The translations under genes and the position numbers were made by a program. 64,000 nucleotides of DNA from Blastocatellia bacterium (lineage in GTDB: Bacteria > Acidobacteriota > Blastocatellia > HR10), in NCBI GenBank assembly GCA_035573895.1, contig DATLZR010000021.1:1-64000 (forward strand). Reading direction: 5' to 3'. Numbering within the stretch: the stretch's first letter is position 1; each line of letters starts with the position of its first letter. This document shows positions 8,073 through 17,603 of the stretch, one piece after another. Below the pieces are notes generated by a model that saw nothing but the letters and a program-made list of their open reading frames with translations, had not been told where the DNA came from and made no database searches.

Positions 8073-8633
8073 ATGTCACCTGTTCAGATCTTTTATTTCT
8101 TCTCAGGCCTTGCAACGCTCATTGCCCTTGTCTTCTTTCTTGTCTGGCGAAGCACAAAGCGAACCCGCCAGGTGGACTATCGCGCGGCCACCCAAGCGCG
8201 GAAGGTTTTCTTTTTCACGCTCACGGGGATTTTGACTGCCTTTTTGGGGATCACGCTGCCGCGCATGCCGTATCCGGGAGGAGGGCCGCTCCCGGACCGA
8301 GTCATTCACGTCGTGGGGAAGCAGTTCGCCTTCGCGATCTCAGAAACGCCGATCGAAACCGATAAGCAGTGGGAGGAGATTGCTTCATTTGCGCTGCCGG
8401 TCAAAATCCCCGCGGGGAGCTTGGTGGAGTTCCGCGTGACCAGTTTCGACGTGAACCACGGCTTCAGCATCTATGCCCCCGACGGGCGGCTTATCACACA
8501 GACACAAGCCATGCCCGGATATGTGAATCGTCTTCGCGCGCGGCTGAATGAACCCGGGCGTTATACCGTTTTGTGCCTGGAATTCTGCGGTCCGGCGCAT
8601 CACCGCATGCGAGGAGTGCTCCTCGTGGAATGA
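8073..8633 (+). CDS. haem-copper reductase subunit II with CuA centre
   Basis: The 186-residue protein has two N-terminal membrane helices (about 5-25 and 45-62) and a cupredoxin domain. CuA ligands are present: H129 in VNHGF, then C168-x3-C172-x3-H176-x2-M179 near the C-terminus. It accepts electrons from a soluble cytochrome or cupredoxin and passes them to subunit I. It is shorter than usual A-type subunit II (no cytochrome c tail). It is first in an operon with subunit I (22-nt gap) and SCO, which fits copper centre assembly. Confidence 0.92.
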   Translation: MSPVQIFYFFSGLATLIALVFFLVWRSTKRTRQVDYRAATQARKVFFFTLTGILTAFLGITLPRMPYPGGGPLPDRVIHVVGKQFAFAISETPIETDKQWEEIASFALPVKIPAGSLVEFRVTSFDVNHGFSIYAPDGRLITQTQAMPGYVNRLRARLNEPGRYTVLCLEFCGPAHHRMRGVLLVE

Positions 8634-8654
8634 AGCGCATTGGGAGGAGAGGAT

Positions 8655-10142
8655 ATGGCGGAAGGGGTTGTCATCTCACCCGCGTGGTCGGAGATGGAGC
8701 AACAAGGATGGAAACGGTTGACTGGCACATGGATAATGGTGATGTTGCTTCTGTTTCCGATCCTCCTGCTCCTTGGTGCCTTCATGCGAACCGTTCAGGC
8801 GAATCTATGGCCCACGCTGCCGCCGGAATGGTTTTATGCCGTCATGACCCTCCATGGGTTGGGGATGGTTGGGACGTGGTTTGTGGGCGCGATGGCGGCA
8901 GTGAGTTACGTCCTGACTCAATATGTGCGTCCCAGCCGGGTCATCTCCTGGGCGGCATTGGGAGCCACGCTCCTGGGCGTCCTGATGCTTCTGGCCACGA
9001 CGCTCATCGGGCGATTTGGCGTAGGATGGTACTTCCTCTACCCGCTTCCTTTTTACTCGGGGGGATACTGGCCCCCGTGGGCGACGTGGACTTTCCTCTT
9101 TGCCCTGACGATCCTGGGCGTGGGGTGGACGATATGGGCGGTTGATCTCCTGCGAGCGATCGCGCAACGGTATTCGTTGCGGGCGGCTTTGGCCTGGCAC
9201 TATATCCGCGGGAAGACCGAGCCGGAGATCCCCCCGGCTGTTTTGATCACCACGGTCAGCCTGATTTCGGCCCTCTCTGGTTTCCTCGCGGCAGTGGTCA
9301 TTCTCGTGCTCTCGTTCCTGGAATGGGCGGGGACTGGATTCACCAACGATGCCCTCCTCATGAAGAATCTCATCTTCTTCTTCGGGCACGTCTTGGTCAA
9401 CATCACGATGTATCTCGGCGTCGTCCTCATCTATGACGTTCTTCCTCAATACAGTGAGCGGCCTTGGAAGACGAATCGCCTGGTGGCGATCTCATGGAAC
9501 ACGGTGTTGTTTTTGGTCCTCTTCGCTTACTTCCACCACCTCTACATGGACTTCGTGCAACCGAAGTGGATGCAGGTCTTCGGACAGGTGGCCTCCTACT
9601 TCATCTCGGTGCCGGCGGCCGTGGTGACCATCTTCAGCACGCTCCTGTTAGTCTATGGGGCCTCCATGCAGTGGACGCTCAGCTCGCTCCTGATGTATCT
9701 GGGCGTCATGGGATGGGCCATCGGCGGCGTGGCGGCCGTCATTGATTCGACGATTGCCGTGAACCTGCGGTTCCACAATACGCTCTGGGTGCCGGCCCAC
9801 TTCCACACATACTACTTGATGGGAGTCGTACTCATGCTCTTGGGGTTTGCGGCTCACTTCGGACGCGAGGTGAGCGGGCGACCCGAGAACGGCCGGCTCG
9901 CGAAGCTGATCGCCGCACTCTTTGTGATCGGAGGATACGGTTTCCTCTCGATGTTCTATCTCGGTGGAGCGCATTCAGTTCCGCGACGCTACGCCGTATA
10001 TCCGCAGGAGGTCATACAGGGAGTGGACTACGCGCGGATCGCGCTCGGATTCATTGCCGTCCTGTTGTTGGGCGTCCTGCTCTACCTTTGGGAGACGGGG
10101 AGGCGATGCGCCCTCGCCTTTCGCACATCGGAGCCATCGTGA
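8655..10142 (+). CDS. haem-copper reductase subunit I (b(o/a)3-like), lacking the active-site tyrosine
   Basis: The 495-residue protein has about 13 membrane helices. Low-spin haem ligands are H67 (TLHGLGM) and H384; the high-spin haem ligand is H382 in HNTLWVPAHFH. CuB ligands are H245, H294 and H295 (YFHHLYMD). In B-type oxidases the first CuB His is followed by Tyr four residues on (H-P-I-V-Y); here it is H245-V-L-V-N249, so the redox tyrosine is replaced by Asn. Several NO reductases derived from this family are known to lack this Tyr, so the enzyme may reduce NO rather than O2. ATG at 8655 is chosen from GGAGGAGAGG just upstream; the 3' end overlaps the SCO gene by 37 nt. Confidence 0.9.
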   Translation: MAEGVVISPAWSEMEQQGWKRLTGTWIMVMLLLFPILLLLGAFMRTVQANLWPTLPPEWFYAVMTLHGLGMVGTWFVGAMAAVSYVLTQYVRPSRVISWAALGATLLGVLMLLATTLIGRFGVGWYFLYPLPFYSGGYWPPWATWTFLFALTILGVGWTIWAVDLLRAIAQRYSLRAALAWHYIRGKTEPEIPPAVLITTVSLISALSGFLAAVVILVLSFLEWAGTGFTNDALLMKNLIFFFGHVLVNITMYLGVVLIYDVLPQYSERPWKTNRLVAISWNTVLFLVLFAYFHHLYMDFVQPKWMQVFGQVASYFISVPAAVVTIFSTLLLVYGASMQWTLSSLLMYLGVMGWAIGGVAAVIDSTIAVNLRFHNTLWVPAHFHTYYLMGVVLMLLGFAAHFGREVSGRPENGRLAKLIAALFVIGGYGFLSMFYLGGAHSVPRRYAVYPQEVIQGVDYARIALGFIAVLLLGVLLYLWETGRRCALAFRTSEPS

Positions 10143-10930
10143 GAGCCGCGATCTTGGCCGGGACGTTCCTGATCCCGCCTGTTGTGATGGCTCAGGTCGT
10201 GGGGGAGAAGTCGAATTCCCCGCCCAACGAAGGGCGGTACCTCTACAGGCCCGTTCCGGACATCCTCGTTCGCTCCTGGCGCGAGAGGTCCTTCCGCTTA
10301 TCCGAGCTCTGGCGGGAGCGGCCGATACTTTTGACTCTCATCTTCACACGATGCGCGGGAGTATGTTCTCCTCTGCTCCGGTCCCTTAAAGCGGCTGCCG
10401 CCTCCGTCGGAGGAGCGGGACGGGATTATACGCTCCTTGTCCTGAGCTTCGACGCCCGCGATACCACCTCGGATATGGCGGAGCTGGCGGAGCATCTGGA
10501 ACTCTCGAAGGATCAAGCGTGGATTTTCGGAATCGCGCCGGCCCAAGACATCGCTCAATTGATCCAGGCGACGGGATTCTGGTTCGAGTGGGAGGAGGCT
10601 TCGCGCCAATACGATCACCCGGCTATGGTGATCGGCATCCGCGATGGGCGCATCGTGCGGTTCCTGATCGGAGGAGCCGTCTCCCCCGTCCGCCTGCAGG
10701 AGGTTGTTCGGGAGATGCGCGGAGAGTTCGTCCCCGCATATCCCCTCCCTCGCCGCAACGTCCTCTTCCGATGTTTTCAATATGATCCGACGACCGGGCG
10801 ATGGAAGCCGGATTGGGGATTCGTCCTCCTGCTCATCCCCGGAATGATGACGATCCTCGCCACAGCCTGGATTTTCCGGCGAGGGCGAAAGCATCGCGCC
10901 CGGGAAGATCGAGCGAGAGAGTCGCCCTGA
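10106..10930 (+). CDS. SCO1/SenC family copper chaperone, membrane anchored
   Basis: The 274-residue protein has a signal-like helix (10-30), a thioredoxin-fold SCO domain (about 48-215) and a C-terminal membrane helix (about 240-262) with a basic tail. The copper-binding set is complete: C83-A-G-V-C87 and H171 in QYDHPA. SCO proteins deliver copper to the CuA site of subunit II, which fits the operon. The start overlaps the end of subunit I by 37 nt and has GGGGAGG before it. Confidence 0.92.
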   Translation: MRPRLSHIGAIVRAAILAGTFLIPPVVMAQVVGEKSNSPPNEGRYLYRPVPDILVRSWRERSFRLSELWRERPILLTLIFTRCAGVCSPLLRSLKAAAASVGGAGRDYTLLVLSFDARDTTSDMAELAEHLELSKDQAWIFGIAPAQDIAQLIQATGFWFEWEEASRQYDHPAMVIGIRDGRIVRFLIGGAVSPVRLQEVVREMRGEFVPAYPLPRRNVLFRCFQYDPTTGRWKPDWGFVLLLIPGMMTILATAWIFRRGRKHRAREDRARESP

Positions 10931-10944
10931 TCCCGCGCCCGGCG

Positions 10945-11427
10945 TCAGCCGGTTTTCCTCAACTCTTCGAGGTCCCGCAAGACTTCCTCGGCGTGCGTCT
11001 CCGGTTTCACCCGATCGTAGATTTTGGCGATACGCCCTTCCGGATCCACGAGGAACGAGATCCGATGCGTGCCCATCGTCGTGCGTCCCATGAAGGACTT
11101 CTGCCCCCAGGCGCCGTAGGCGCGGACGACCGCCTTCTCCTCATCAGCAAGCAAGATGAAGGGGAGGTCATACTTCTCGGCGAACTTCTCGTGGCTGCGG
11201 ACCGAGTCCGTGCTGATGCCGATGATCGCTATCTTTCGCCGTTGAAACTTCGGGAAGAGATCGCGGAAGCCGCAGGCTTCCTTCGTGCAACCGGGCGTAT
11301 TGTCCTTCGGGTAGAAGTAGAGGACGACCCATCGCCCCCGAAAGTCCGACAGCCGTCGCCGCTCCCCCTTTTGATCCAACAACTCAAAATCCGGAGCCAC
11401 ATCCCCCGTCTTCAACTTTGTCGCCAT
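10945..11427 (-). CDS. bcp: thioredoxin-dependent peroxiredoxin of the Bcp/PrxQ type
   Basis: The 160-residue protein has the peroxiredoxin fold. The peroxidatic Cys is in YPKDNTPGCTKEACGF, where the second Cys five residues later is the typical PrxQ/Bcp resolving Cys. The TTM-G-T-H-R-I-S-F-L-V-D motif follows. It reduces H2O2 and organic peroxides in the cytoplasm. The start at 11427 (MATKLKTGD) is the family start; an 80-codon in-frame extension upstream has no resemblance. It is convergent with SCO, 14 nt apart. Confidence 0.95.
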   Translation of the reverse strand: MATKLKTGDVAPDFELLDQKGERRRLSDFRGRWVVLYFYPKDNTPGCTKEACGFRDLFPKFQRRKIAIIGISTDSVRSHEKFAEKYDLPFILLADEEKAVVRAYGAWGQKSFMGRTTMGTHRISFLVDPEGRIAKIYDRVKPETHAEEVLRDLEELRKTG

Positions 11428-11654
11428 AGGTCGCTTACTGTAGCACTCGCACGCCCGCCCTGTCGAGAGGGCATGGAAAACCAAAGAGAAGTGATCACAT
11501 GGAGAACGGAACTGGCCCGCGATATGAGCGAGGAAGGTTTCCGCCCCGCCGCCCACGACACTACCTTCCGCATCCGATCTGGATACGCCTCCCCCACCCA
11601 GAGGCGCTTCCCCTCTCTCAAAAGCGGGGTAGACCCTTTCGGCGAGTAACTGAT

Positions 11655-12370
11655 TCAGTGTTGGCACGACGGGTCATGCGCGTCCTTGAGTTCGGAGCAT
11701 TGGCCAAAAAGGGCATCGGCTTCGTCGAAAAAGAGAATGGCATTGCTGGTTTGAGCTGTGGCGAATATTTTGCCCATATTTTTGCCGATGATTCAAAAGT
11801 CCCTGTGGCTTCCATGCCCGGCGCGGCCAAGTTGTCATTCGAGAAAAGGTCCGATCCACCGTATGGCAGGGAGGTCCAGCACCAAGTCAACGCTTGGTTT
11901 TTTGCGCGTCACGTCGTCCTGAAGGTAGGCATAGAGTTTCTCATACTTGCGATCCAGTTCAGGCGCCAGACAGATCAGTAGGCACTGCCTTTCAAAGGAG
12001 TCAAGTGGAAAAGCCGAGAGAGGTGCGGCAACGACAGATAGATCCCCTCTCTCTGAGGCTGGCGGCTCGCCGCTCCTGGATTTGAGCTTCGAGCTGGCTT
12101 AAAGCCTCAACTAGCATCTAATGTTGTGAACCGTCGGGGCCTAAAAGATTTCTCATCGGCCAGCGGGCTGACAGCACCAGCCAACAACCCGTCAATCTCT
12201 TGTTCGGACAGAACCAGCCCTTTGAACGGGTCTAACGGGTTTCGGTCGCTGCCGGGCTCGCTGTTGAAGCACCTGCAAACGAATGAGCAAGTCCAGACAC
12301 TTCAGTTCATCCGCAAGATGCTCCCCACTGGTAGCGTAAGCCACTTCGCTCTCAACTCCTCTTTGTCCAT
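11655..12370 (-). pseudogene. decayed AAA+ ATPase, contractile-injection-system type
   Basis: Pieces of one ATPase are readable in shifting frames on the minus strand, in the correct order: an N-terminal piece (DPFKGLVLSEQEIDGLLAG, about 12180-12230), then S-F-E-R-Q-C-L-L-I-C-L-A-P-E-L-D and YEKLYAYLQDDVTRKKPSVDL (about 11890-12010), then a Walker B segment, SNAILFFDEADALFGQ (about 11700-11750). The Walker A region between them is missing. The LYAYLQDDVTR and FFDEADALFG patterns are typical of AAA+ ATPases in extracellular contractile injection (phage-tail-like) loci. At least two frameshifts and a deletion make it non-functional. Confidence 0.7.
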
Positions 12371-12522
12371 TTAGCTGCCACCTCTGGCATAGCTGCCATT
12401 GTCAACTTGGCAGACACTGTGAAATTCTCAAACATGCAAGCTGCCGCTCTGATCGCCTTCACGTGTTTGTTTCGATTGAAGATCAACACAGTACTGATGC
12501 TGCGGCTCATGAGCCTGATCAA

Positions 12523-13224
12523 TCAGCGAATCTTCCTGTGTATGCCTCTAGCTTCACTCAGGAGCCGGTCTACCCTATCGAGGTCTTCTAAATCCAGAAT
12601 AGCCTTTCCTGCCTCGAAGGCCAGTGTCCTACTTCCCGGTGGGCTGGTTGATGCCGTGACGATCTTACTCTTTAGATCGGTAAAGGCCTTAATTACCTCG
12701 TCCACCTTGGCACTCATCCTCTCAGCCTCGGCCATAGCGTCGGCGGCATCCTTCTGAGCCAGGGATGCCAAGAGCCGGTCCTGCAAGGAACGGAAGACCG
12801 ACATACCAGCGGAGCCAGCAACGACCGCCGTAGCTAACAGCCCAAAATTCGTGTTAGGTGATAAAACAAACACAGCGGCGACGGCAGCCAGAGCCCCGAT
12901 GATGACTCGTGCCCAGATACCCAGATCGTACATATACTTGGCGATGGCATAGGGATACTTCTCCGTAATTTCCTCTTCAAGCGGCTTGTGCGGAAACTCG
13001 ATGTTGCCCTGCAAAATGAGTAGTTCGTAAACGACGCCCCCCACAGCCCCAGCAACCAGTGTCACTAGGAGGGTTATCCAGAAAGATACGTCAGCAAAAC
13101 CGGCGGCCATGGAGGCAGGATCAGTTCTGATTGTCGGCAGAGGACTCTGCTGAGCGTTGACCAGCGTGGGACTCAAGGCCATAGTAATAAGCAGTTTGAA
13201 CGTAGTGACACGCAGTTTAAACAT
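12523..13224 (-). CDS. membrane protein of unknown function with signal-like N-terminus
   Basis: The 233-residue protein has an N-terminal hydrophobic segment (about 8-25, ending A-Q), two further membrane segments (about 48-72 and 104-123, then a small-residue helix to 140) and a charged C-terminal helical part (150-233) that may form a coiled coil. I do not recognise a family. ATG at 13224 is chosen by GGAGG 7 nt upstream. It lies 23 nt after the winged-helix gene, so the two probably form one transcript. The pair next to a ruined injection-type ATPase suggests a shared origin, but the role is unknown. Confidence 0.75.
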   Translation of the reverse strand: MFKLRVTTFKLLITMALSPTLVNAQQSPLPTIRTDPASMAAGFADVSFWITLLVTLVAGAVGGVVYELLILQGNIEFPHKPLEEEITEKYPYAIAKYMYDLGIWARVIIGALAAVAAVFVLSPNTNFGLLATAVVAGSAGMSVFRSLQDRLLASLAQKDAADAMAEAERMSAKVDEVIKAFTDLKSKIVTASTSPPGSRTLAFEAGKAILDLEDLDRVDRLLSEARGIHRKIR

Positions 13225-13247
13225 AATGATCCCTCCCCTTAATCGCG

Positions 13248-13535
13248 TCACCGAGACCCTTGCTCAAGAAGTGCTCGGATTTTCCTCAACCTACGCCGAT
13301 TGATTCGATAATGAGTGCGCGAATTCATCCCCTGACGCTCAACGACTAACCCCTTGGCCACAAGCTCGGCCAGCGCATCTTTGCCTTTCGCCGTCTGGCG
13401 CTTGATCCTTTCGTCTAAAAACCACCATTCTATGATACCCTCCAGCGTATCCTGAGCATCGGGATTCTCAACCAAATAAGCCAAAATCTCCTGAGCCATT
13501 TCCGATACTGTGATTGTACTCTCCGCACGCTTCAC
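13248..13535 (-). CDS. small winged-helix-like protein of unknown function
   Basis: The 95-residue protein begins at a GTG (13535) with GGGGGAG 5 nt upstream. Residues 5-85 are predicted helical with a wing, with a pattern (ILAYLVENPDAQDTLEGIIEWW, then KDALAELVAKGLVVE) like a helix-turn-helix domain that ends in a basic helix (RRRLRKIRALLEQ). It may bind DNA or serve as an adaptor. It is co-directional with the membrane protein downstream and the sigma-54 activator upstream. Confidence 0.75.
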   Translation of the reverse strand: MKRAESTITVSEMAQEILAYLVENPDAQDTLEGIIEWWFLDERIKRQTAKGKDALAELVAKGLVVERQGMNSRTHYRINRRRLRKIRALLEQGSR

Positions 13536-13846
13536 ACGCTCTCCCCCGTCAACCCAAAATGGCAATTCCCGGCAGCCACCACCAGCGCTCGATAGATAGC
13601 AACCACCATGCCACTGGCTAAGTACTTATTTTTCACCTTCGCCGAACGCCCTGGTAGGATCTTTTTGTCCTCGCCCTTCTGGGGGAGGAGTGGCAATGCC
13701 TTTTGCTTTAGAGATATAGTGCTCGGACAAATTTGTCCTAGCTCGACGAGCAGATGTGCTGGCTGTCACCTCAGAGTTCGCAGAGAACGGGAGAGTCAGA
13801 AACATCATTTGCCGTTACATGGCAGCGGTTCCCGCACCCCCAGTGA

Positions 13847-15274
13847 TCAACAGACAAGGTCTTCTGGGACCCTGGGCTTGAAGCTTTGCGCAACGATCCC
13901 ATGCTTGCGCATCAGTTGCCAAAACGCCCGCCGATTCTTCCCCGCCGCCTGGGCCGCTTTAGTAACATTGCCGTGATAGGCCCGCAAAAGCCCCTGAATG
14001 TAGGTTCTCTCGAATTGTGCGACGACCTTGGCTTTCGCTTCCCGGAATGATACTTCGCGCCTGGTGACTTCCAACCGTGGTAAGATGATGTCAGCAGCTC
14101 GGATGACCGGTTGCTCCGAGAGCACCACGGCTCGCTCGACCACGTGCTCTAGTTCCCGCACATTGCCCGGCCAGTCATAGAGCATGAGCCTATGCATGGC
14201 GTCCCCGGAGAAATCGGTCACAGGCTTGTTGAACTCGGCCGCATACTTGGCCAGGAAATGGCGAGCGAGAAGCGGGATGTCCTCTCGCCGCTCTCGCAAC
14301 GGTGGCAGTGTGATTGAGATCACGTTTAACCGATAGTAAAGATCCTGGCGCAGTTTCCCGTTGCTCACCGCCTCCTCAAGGTTGATATTCGTTGCTGCGA
14401 TGACGCGTACATCCGCCTTAACAATCTTCGTACCGCCCAGTGGTCGGTACTCTTTCTCCTGGAGAAACCGCAAGAGTTTGGCCTGGGCCGGGAGTGGAAG
14501 ACAATCAATCTCGTCCAAAAACAGGGTGCCCCCGTCGGCCTCGCGAATGAGGCCAAACTGTGTGCGAGAGGCCCCCGTGAAAGCGCCCCGCTCGTGTCCG
14601 AATAATTCGTTCTCCACCAACTCTACCGGGATCGCTCCGCAACTGACGGGGATGAAAGGTTTACCTGCCCGCGGGCTGAGGTAATGGATCGCCCGGGCAC
14701 ACAACTCCTTTCCTGTTCCTGTTTCTCCCGAGATCAGGACACTCGCACTGCACTTGGCCACCAGGGGGATTTTTTGTATTTCCGCAAGGAACGCAGGGCT
14801 CATCCCGACCAGTTGCTTCAATCCACGCCTTTCTCTCAGCGTGCAGGTCAGCCCCTCCCTCCGGTGAGACTTTTCCAGCAATCGCCAGACGCGCGGGAAG
14901 ATGTCAGTAGCCTTCAGCGGTGGAGTAATAAAGTCGGACGCTCCAAGTCTGAGCAACTTAAACACCTCGTCTGGCTCACCCGCTTCCATAACGACAATGA
15001 TCGGCGAATCCAGCAGTTCTTCTCTCACGGACTGAAACAGTGTCCCGGCGTGCTTCAGCAAGTTCAGAGGCAAGACAAGGAAAACCACGTCTGGATTAAA
15101 GCCCGAGACGGCTCTGGACAGATCACCATCGCCCACAGTAACTCCCCAGAATCCGACAGAAACCTGCCGGAGCTGAACGTCTTGACGGACAGAGGATTGG
15201 AGAATCCCGCGCAGTGTGTCCCCCAAGCCTCCCACCAAGTCCAAATCAAGCAACAATATTTTTGCTTGTTTCAT
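13847..15274 (-). CDS. sigma-54-dependent transcriptional activator with degenerate receiver domain
   Basis: The 475-residue protein has a receiver-like N-domain (1-125), an AAA+ sigma-54 interaction domain (about 152-390) and a Fis-type helix-turn-helix (about 425-465). Walker A is GETGTGKE (173-180), GAFTGA is intact, and Walker B is GTLFLDEID. The receiver keeps an early acidic pair but has Val/Leu where the phosphoacceptor Asp should be (PDVVFLVLPL, about residue 66), so it is unlikely to be phosphorylated. ATG at 15274 has AAGG upstream. Targets are unknown; the remnant injection-type locus next to it is a candidate, since such loci are often driven by such activators. Confidence 0.9.
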   Translation of the reverse strand: MKQAKILLLDLDLVGGLGDTLRGILQSSVRQDVQLRQVSVGFWGVTVGDGDLSRAVSGFNPDVVFLVLPLNLLKHAGTLFQSVREELLDSPIIVVMEAGEPDEVFKLLRLGASDFITPPLKATDIFPRVWRLLEKSHRREGLTCTLRERRGLKQLVGMSPAFLAEIQKIPLVAKCSASVLISGETGTGKELCARAIHYLSPRAGKPFIPVSCGAIPVELVENELFGHERGAFTGASRTQFGLIREADGGTLFLDEIDCLPLPAQAKLLRFLQEKEYRPLGGTKIVKADVRVIAATNINLEEAVSNGKLRQDLYYRLNVISITLPPLRERREDIPLLARHFLAKYAAEFNKPVTDFSGDAMHRLMLYDWPGNVRELEHVVERAVVLSEQPVIRAADIILPRLEVTRREVSFREAKAKVVAQFERTYIQGLLRAYHGNVTKAAQAAGKNRRAFWQLMRKHGIVAQSFKPRVPEDLVC

Positions 15275-17603
15275 AAGCCTTCCCCTCTCTCCGATATCAT
15301 GATTTCCGCTGTCACACATCGGTGTTTTAAAATCGAGGATGGTTCATCTCCCCTGAGAACTGGTTGACACTTTTGTGCGTCGCGGAAACTTCATGCCAGA
15401 GGTGGTGTCAATCCGAGATTCCATTGTGCAGCAAGCTCTACCGCTGGCTGCTTCACCGACAATAGACAGATTGACCGGGGAGCCCGAGCAGCTGCTCCAG
15501 CGCCTCGGTCAGGGGCAGTGGTTTCCCATTGCCCGCGAATTCAAGCCGAGTTTGACCGGCGCGCTTGCCTCGCTGAAACCGATTGTTGTTCCAGAAGCAT
15601 TGCCACACGGGCAACAACCAGCCAAGGATCCCCTTGTGGATTTGCAAGAAGAGCGGAACCCAACTGTGCAGCATTCGGCCAGACTGCAAGAGCGATGAAA
15701 CACGCCAATGGTTCCCAGAACGCCCGTGACCGCCCGAGCGCTGGAAAGTCTTTCTTGTTGTCTGGAGTCAATCCATGGCGGTGCTAGTGCACCCAAGCGA
15801 TCAAGGAAGCGGTCTGAATATTCGGGTTAGCGCGCCAAACGCTCATGCTCTGCTCCATCTGGGTCAGGGGTACTACCGGTTCTTCCAAGCGCTCGCTCAG
15901 TTTCTGGGCGAAGACCACAATCTCCTCGTTGCCGAATTTCAGGAGCAAGGCTAGTGCATCCTCTACCAGTGCCCATTAGTTGAGCGACCGTGGTCAAGCG
16001 GACCTCTACATCGGAGGGCTCCCTGCTGGCCGGATTGTCGGTCGCCCTACCGTTAACCGGATCTTGAAACCGGATGCATCGGGCTTGCATCTCGGGCATG
16101 GTCACTCCCCAGGTATCGCTCGTTCCTGCCTGCCCCAAATGCAGCACCAAATAAAGAGGAGTCATTCATCAGGACCAGGCAAGGTCGCCGTCGTTCCGTC
16201 CGCTTCGCCTAGCACCCGCAGCGGCGGCAAGAGGCCGTCGTTATGCTGCGCTGCAAGCCGCGCCGATCCCCGTGGAGAGATTGGCTGATATAGCGTGCGG
16301 AGCGCGTAACAGCAAAGAGCAGGGCCAATAATCCGAGTTGGACGTCCCGGATGGTTCCTTTCTGCATAGTCCGTACGGGGGCGAGGCCCCAATAGCCCCG
16401 ATCCACCGCGACTGATGGGGCTTGCGGTTGTGAATCTGGTCGTCATGGTAAGAAAAGCGGCTTTTGGCTGCCTTTGAGCACCCAATCGCGTACTTCGTAA
16501 GGGACCTGGAGACATACCCAGAGTTCCGGAATCTCCGCTAGCATCTCCGCCGCGAGCGCTAAGCAAATTGAGAAATCAATCTCAGGATAGTTATTTTGAC
16601 CAGTACCTTCAGGCCCGAGGACATCGGTGTCCTGAGTGATGCCAGTGCTCTCCCCGTATAGGATACCCTTGGAAAGTGCGAGTTGTTAAAGTGTCAACCG
16701 ACAAGTGAACCATCCCGGCTTCACATCATGAAAGACCATGTGCCCCCACAACCTAATTACCCTGCCCTACACATTCTCGGAAGGCATTGTGCCGTCGCGC
16801 AACCTGGTCCGGATTGATTTACGAACTTCATGGCGACCGGTTCGCACACCCGCGAAGCGATCTACAAGCGAGCAAACCTTTGCGGAAACCAAAATTTTTA
16901 TCGAACCGCCCGGCGCAAGGGTCCACTAGATTATGCCGCAAAAGGTTCACCTGAGTTCACATTGGCGACTACCACCGCAACTATTGGGTTGTGATAATTA
17001 CCAAAATTGAAGCAAAAAACAAGCGCTTCTTCGCTTCGTAAACACGGTCCGTTTGTAGTACTCCGTTCTCGCACCGACTTGAACTACAAACCCCGGCAAA
17101 TGGCGCAGGATGATCGAGCCAGAACAGATCGGCACTCCCGGAGGACACCCCAAGATCCGTTTGATGGTTCGGGGGCAGAGCCAATTGATCTATCTACAAA
17201 AGATGCCGTTTTGCCCGGGCGACCATCAGAGCCATCATCAGAAAAACAGCCACCCAGAGCTACTGCACTCTCGATCTGCTGATATCGCCCATCACCAAAA
17301 CCATCACCAGAAAAACAGCCTCCCGCTGGAATCTCCGGCCACTCCCGCCAGGGACATTTTTGATCTTGGTCCTGGTCTCGGTTAACCGATCCTTCCGTCG
17401 GCCGCCTTCTTCGTCACTGGGTCAGAGGCCCTCCTTTCTTTCTATCTATCAAACCGACCCCCTCTTGCCCTCTAGGAATTTCTGCCATCAGGTATCCCTT
17501 GCTTGACTCCGTGTTGGTCATTGCAGGAATTCAGAGTCCATCATAAGTTTCAAATCGAGATTCGATCGTAGAGCCGGCTACGCTAGGTCTTAATGTCTTT
17601 AAG
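15275..17603. other. 2.3-kb stretch without an intact gene
   Basis: Only short open frames occur on both strands, with no ribosome sites and no recognisable domains. Short segments look like former coding DNA on the minus strand (for example 16440-16560, with EMLAEIPELWVCLQVPYEV), interrupted by stops and frame changes. A 17-bp repeat, CAGAAAAACAGCC with flanks, occurs near 17235 and 17305. The stretch is best read as gene debris. Confidence 0.6.

Noticed and set aside
11428-11667. 80-codon N-terminal extension of the Bcp peroxiredoxin
   Set aside because: It is not like any peroxiredoxin sequence and runs through the decayed ATPase end; the family start at 11427 fits better.
17230-17330. 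Possible tandem repeat or CRISPR-like array
   Set aside because: Only two copies of a 17-bp word, about 70 bp apart, without regular spacers; no cas gene in the window.
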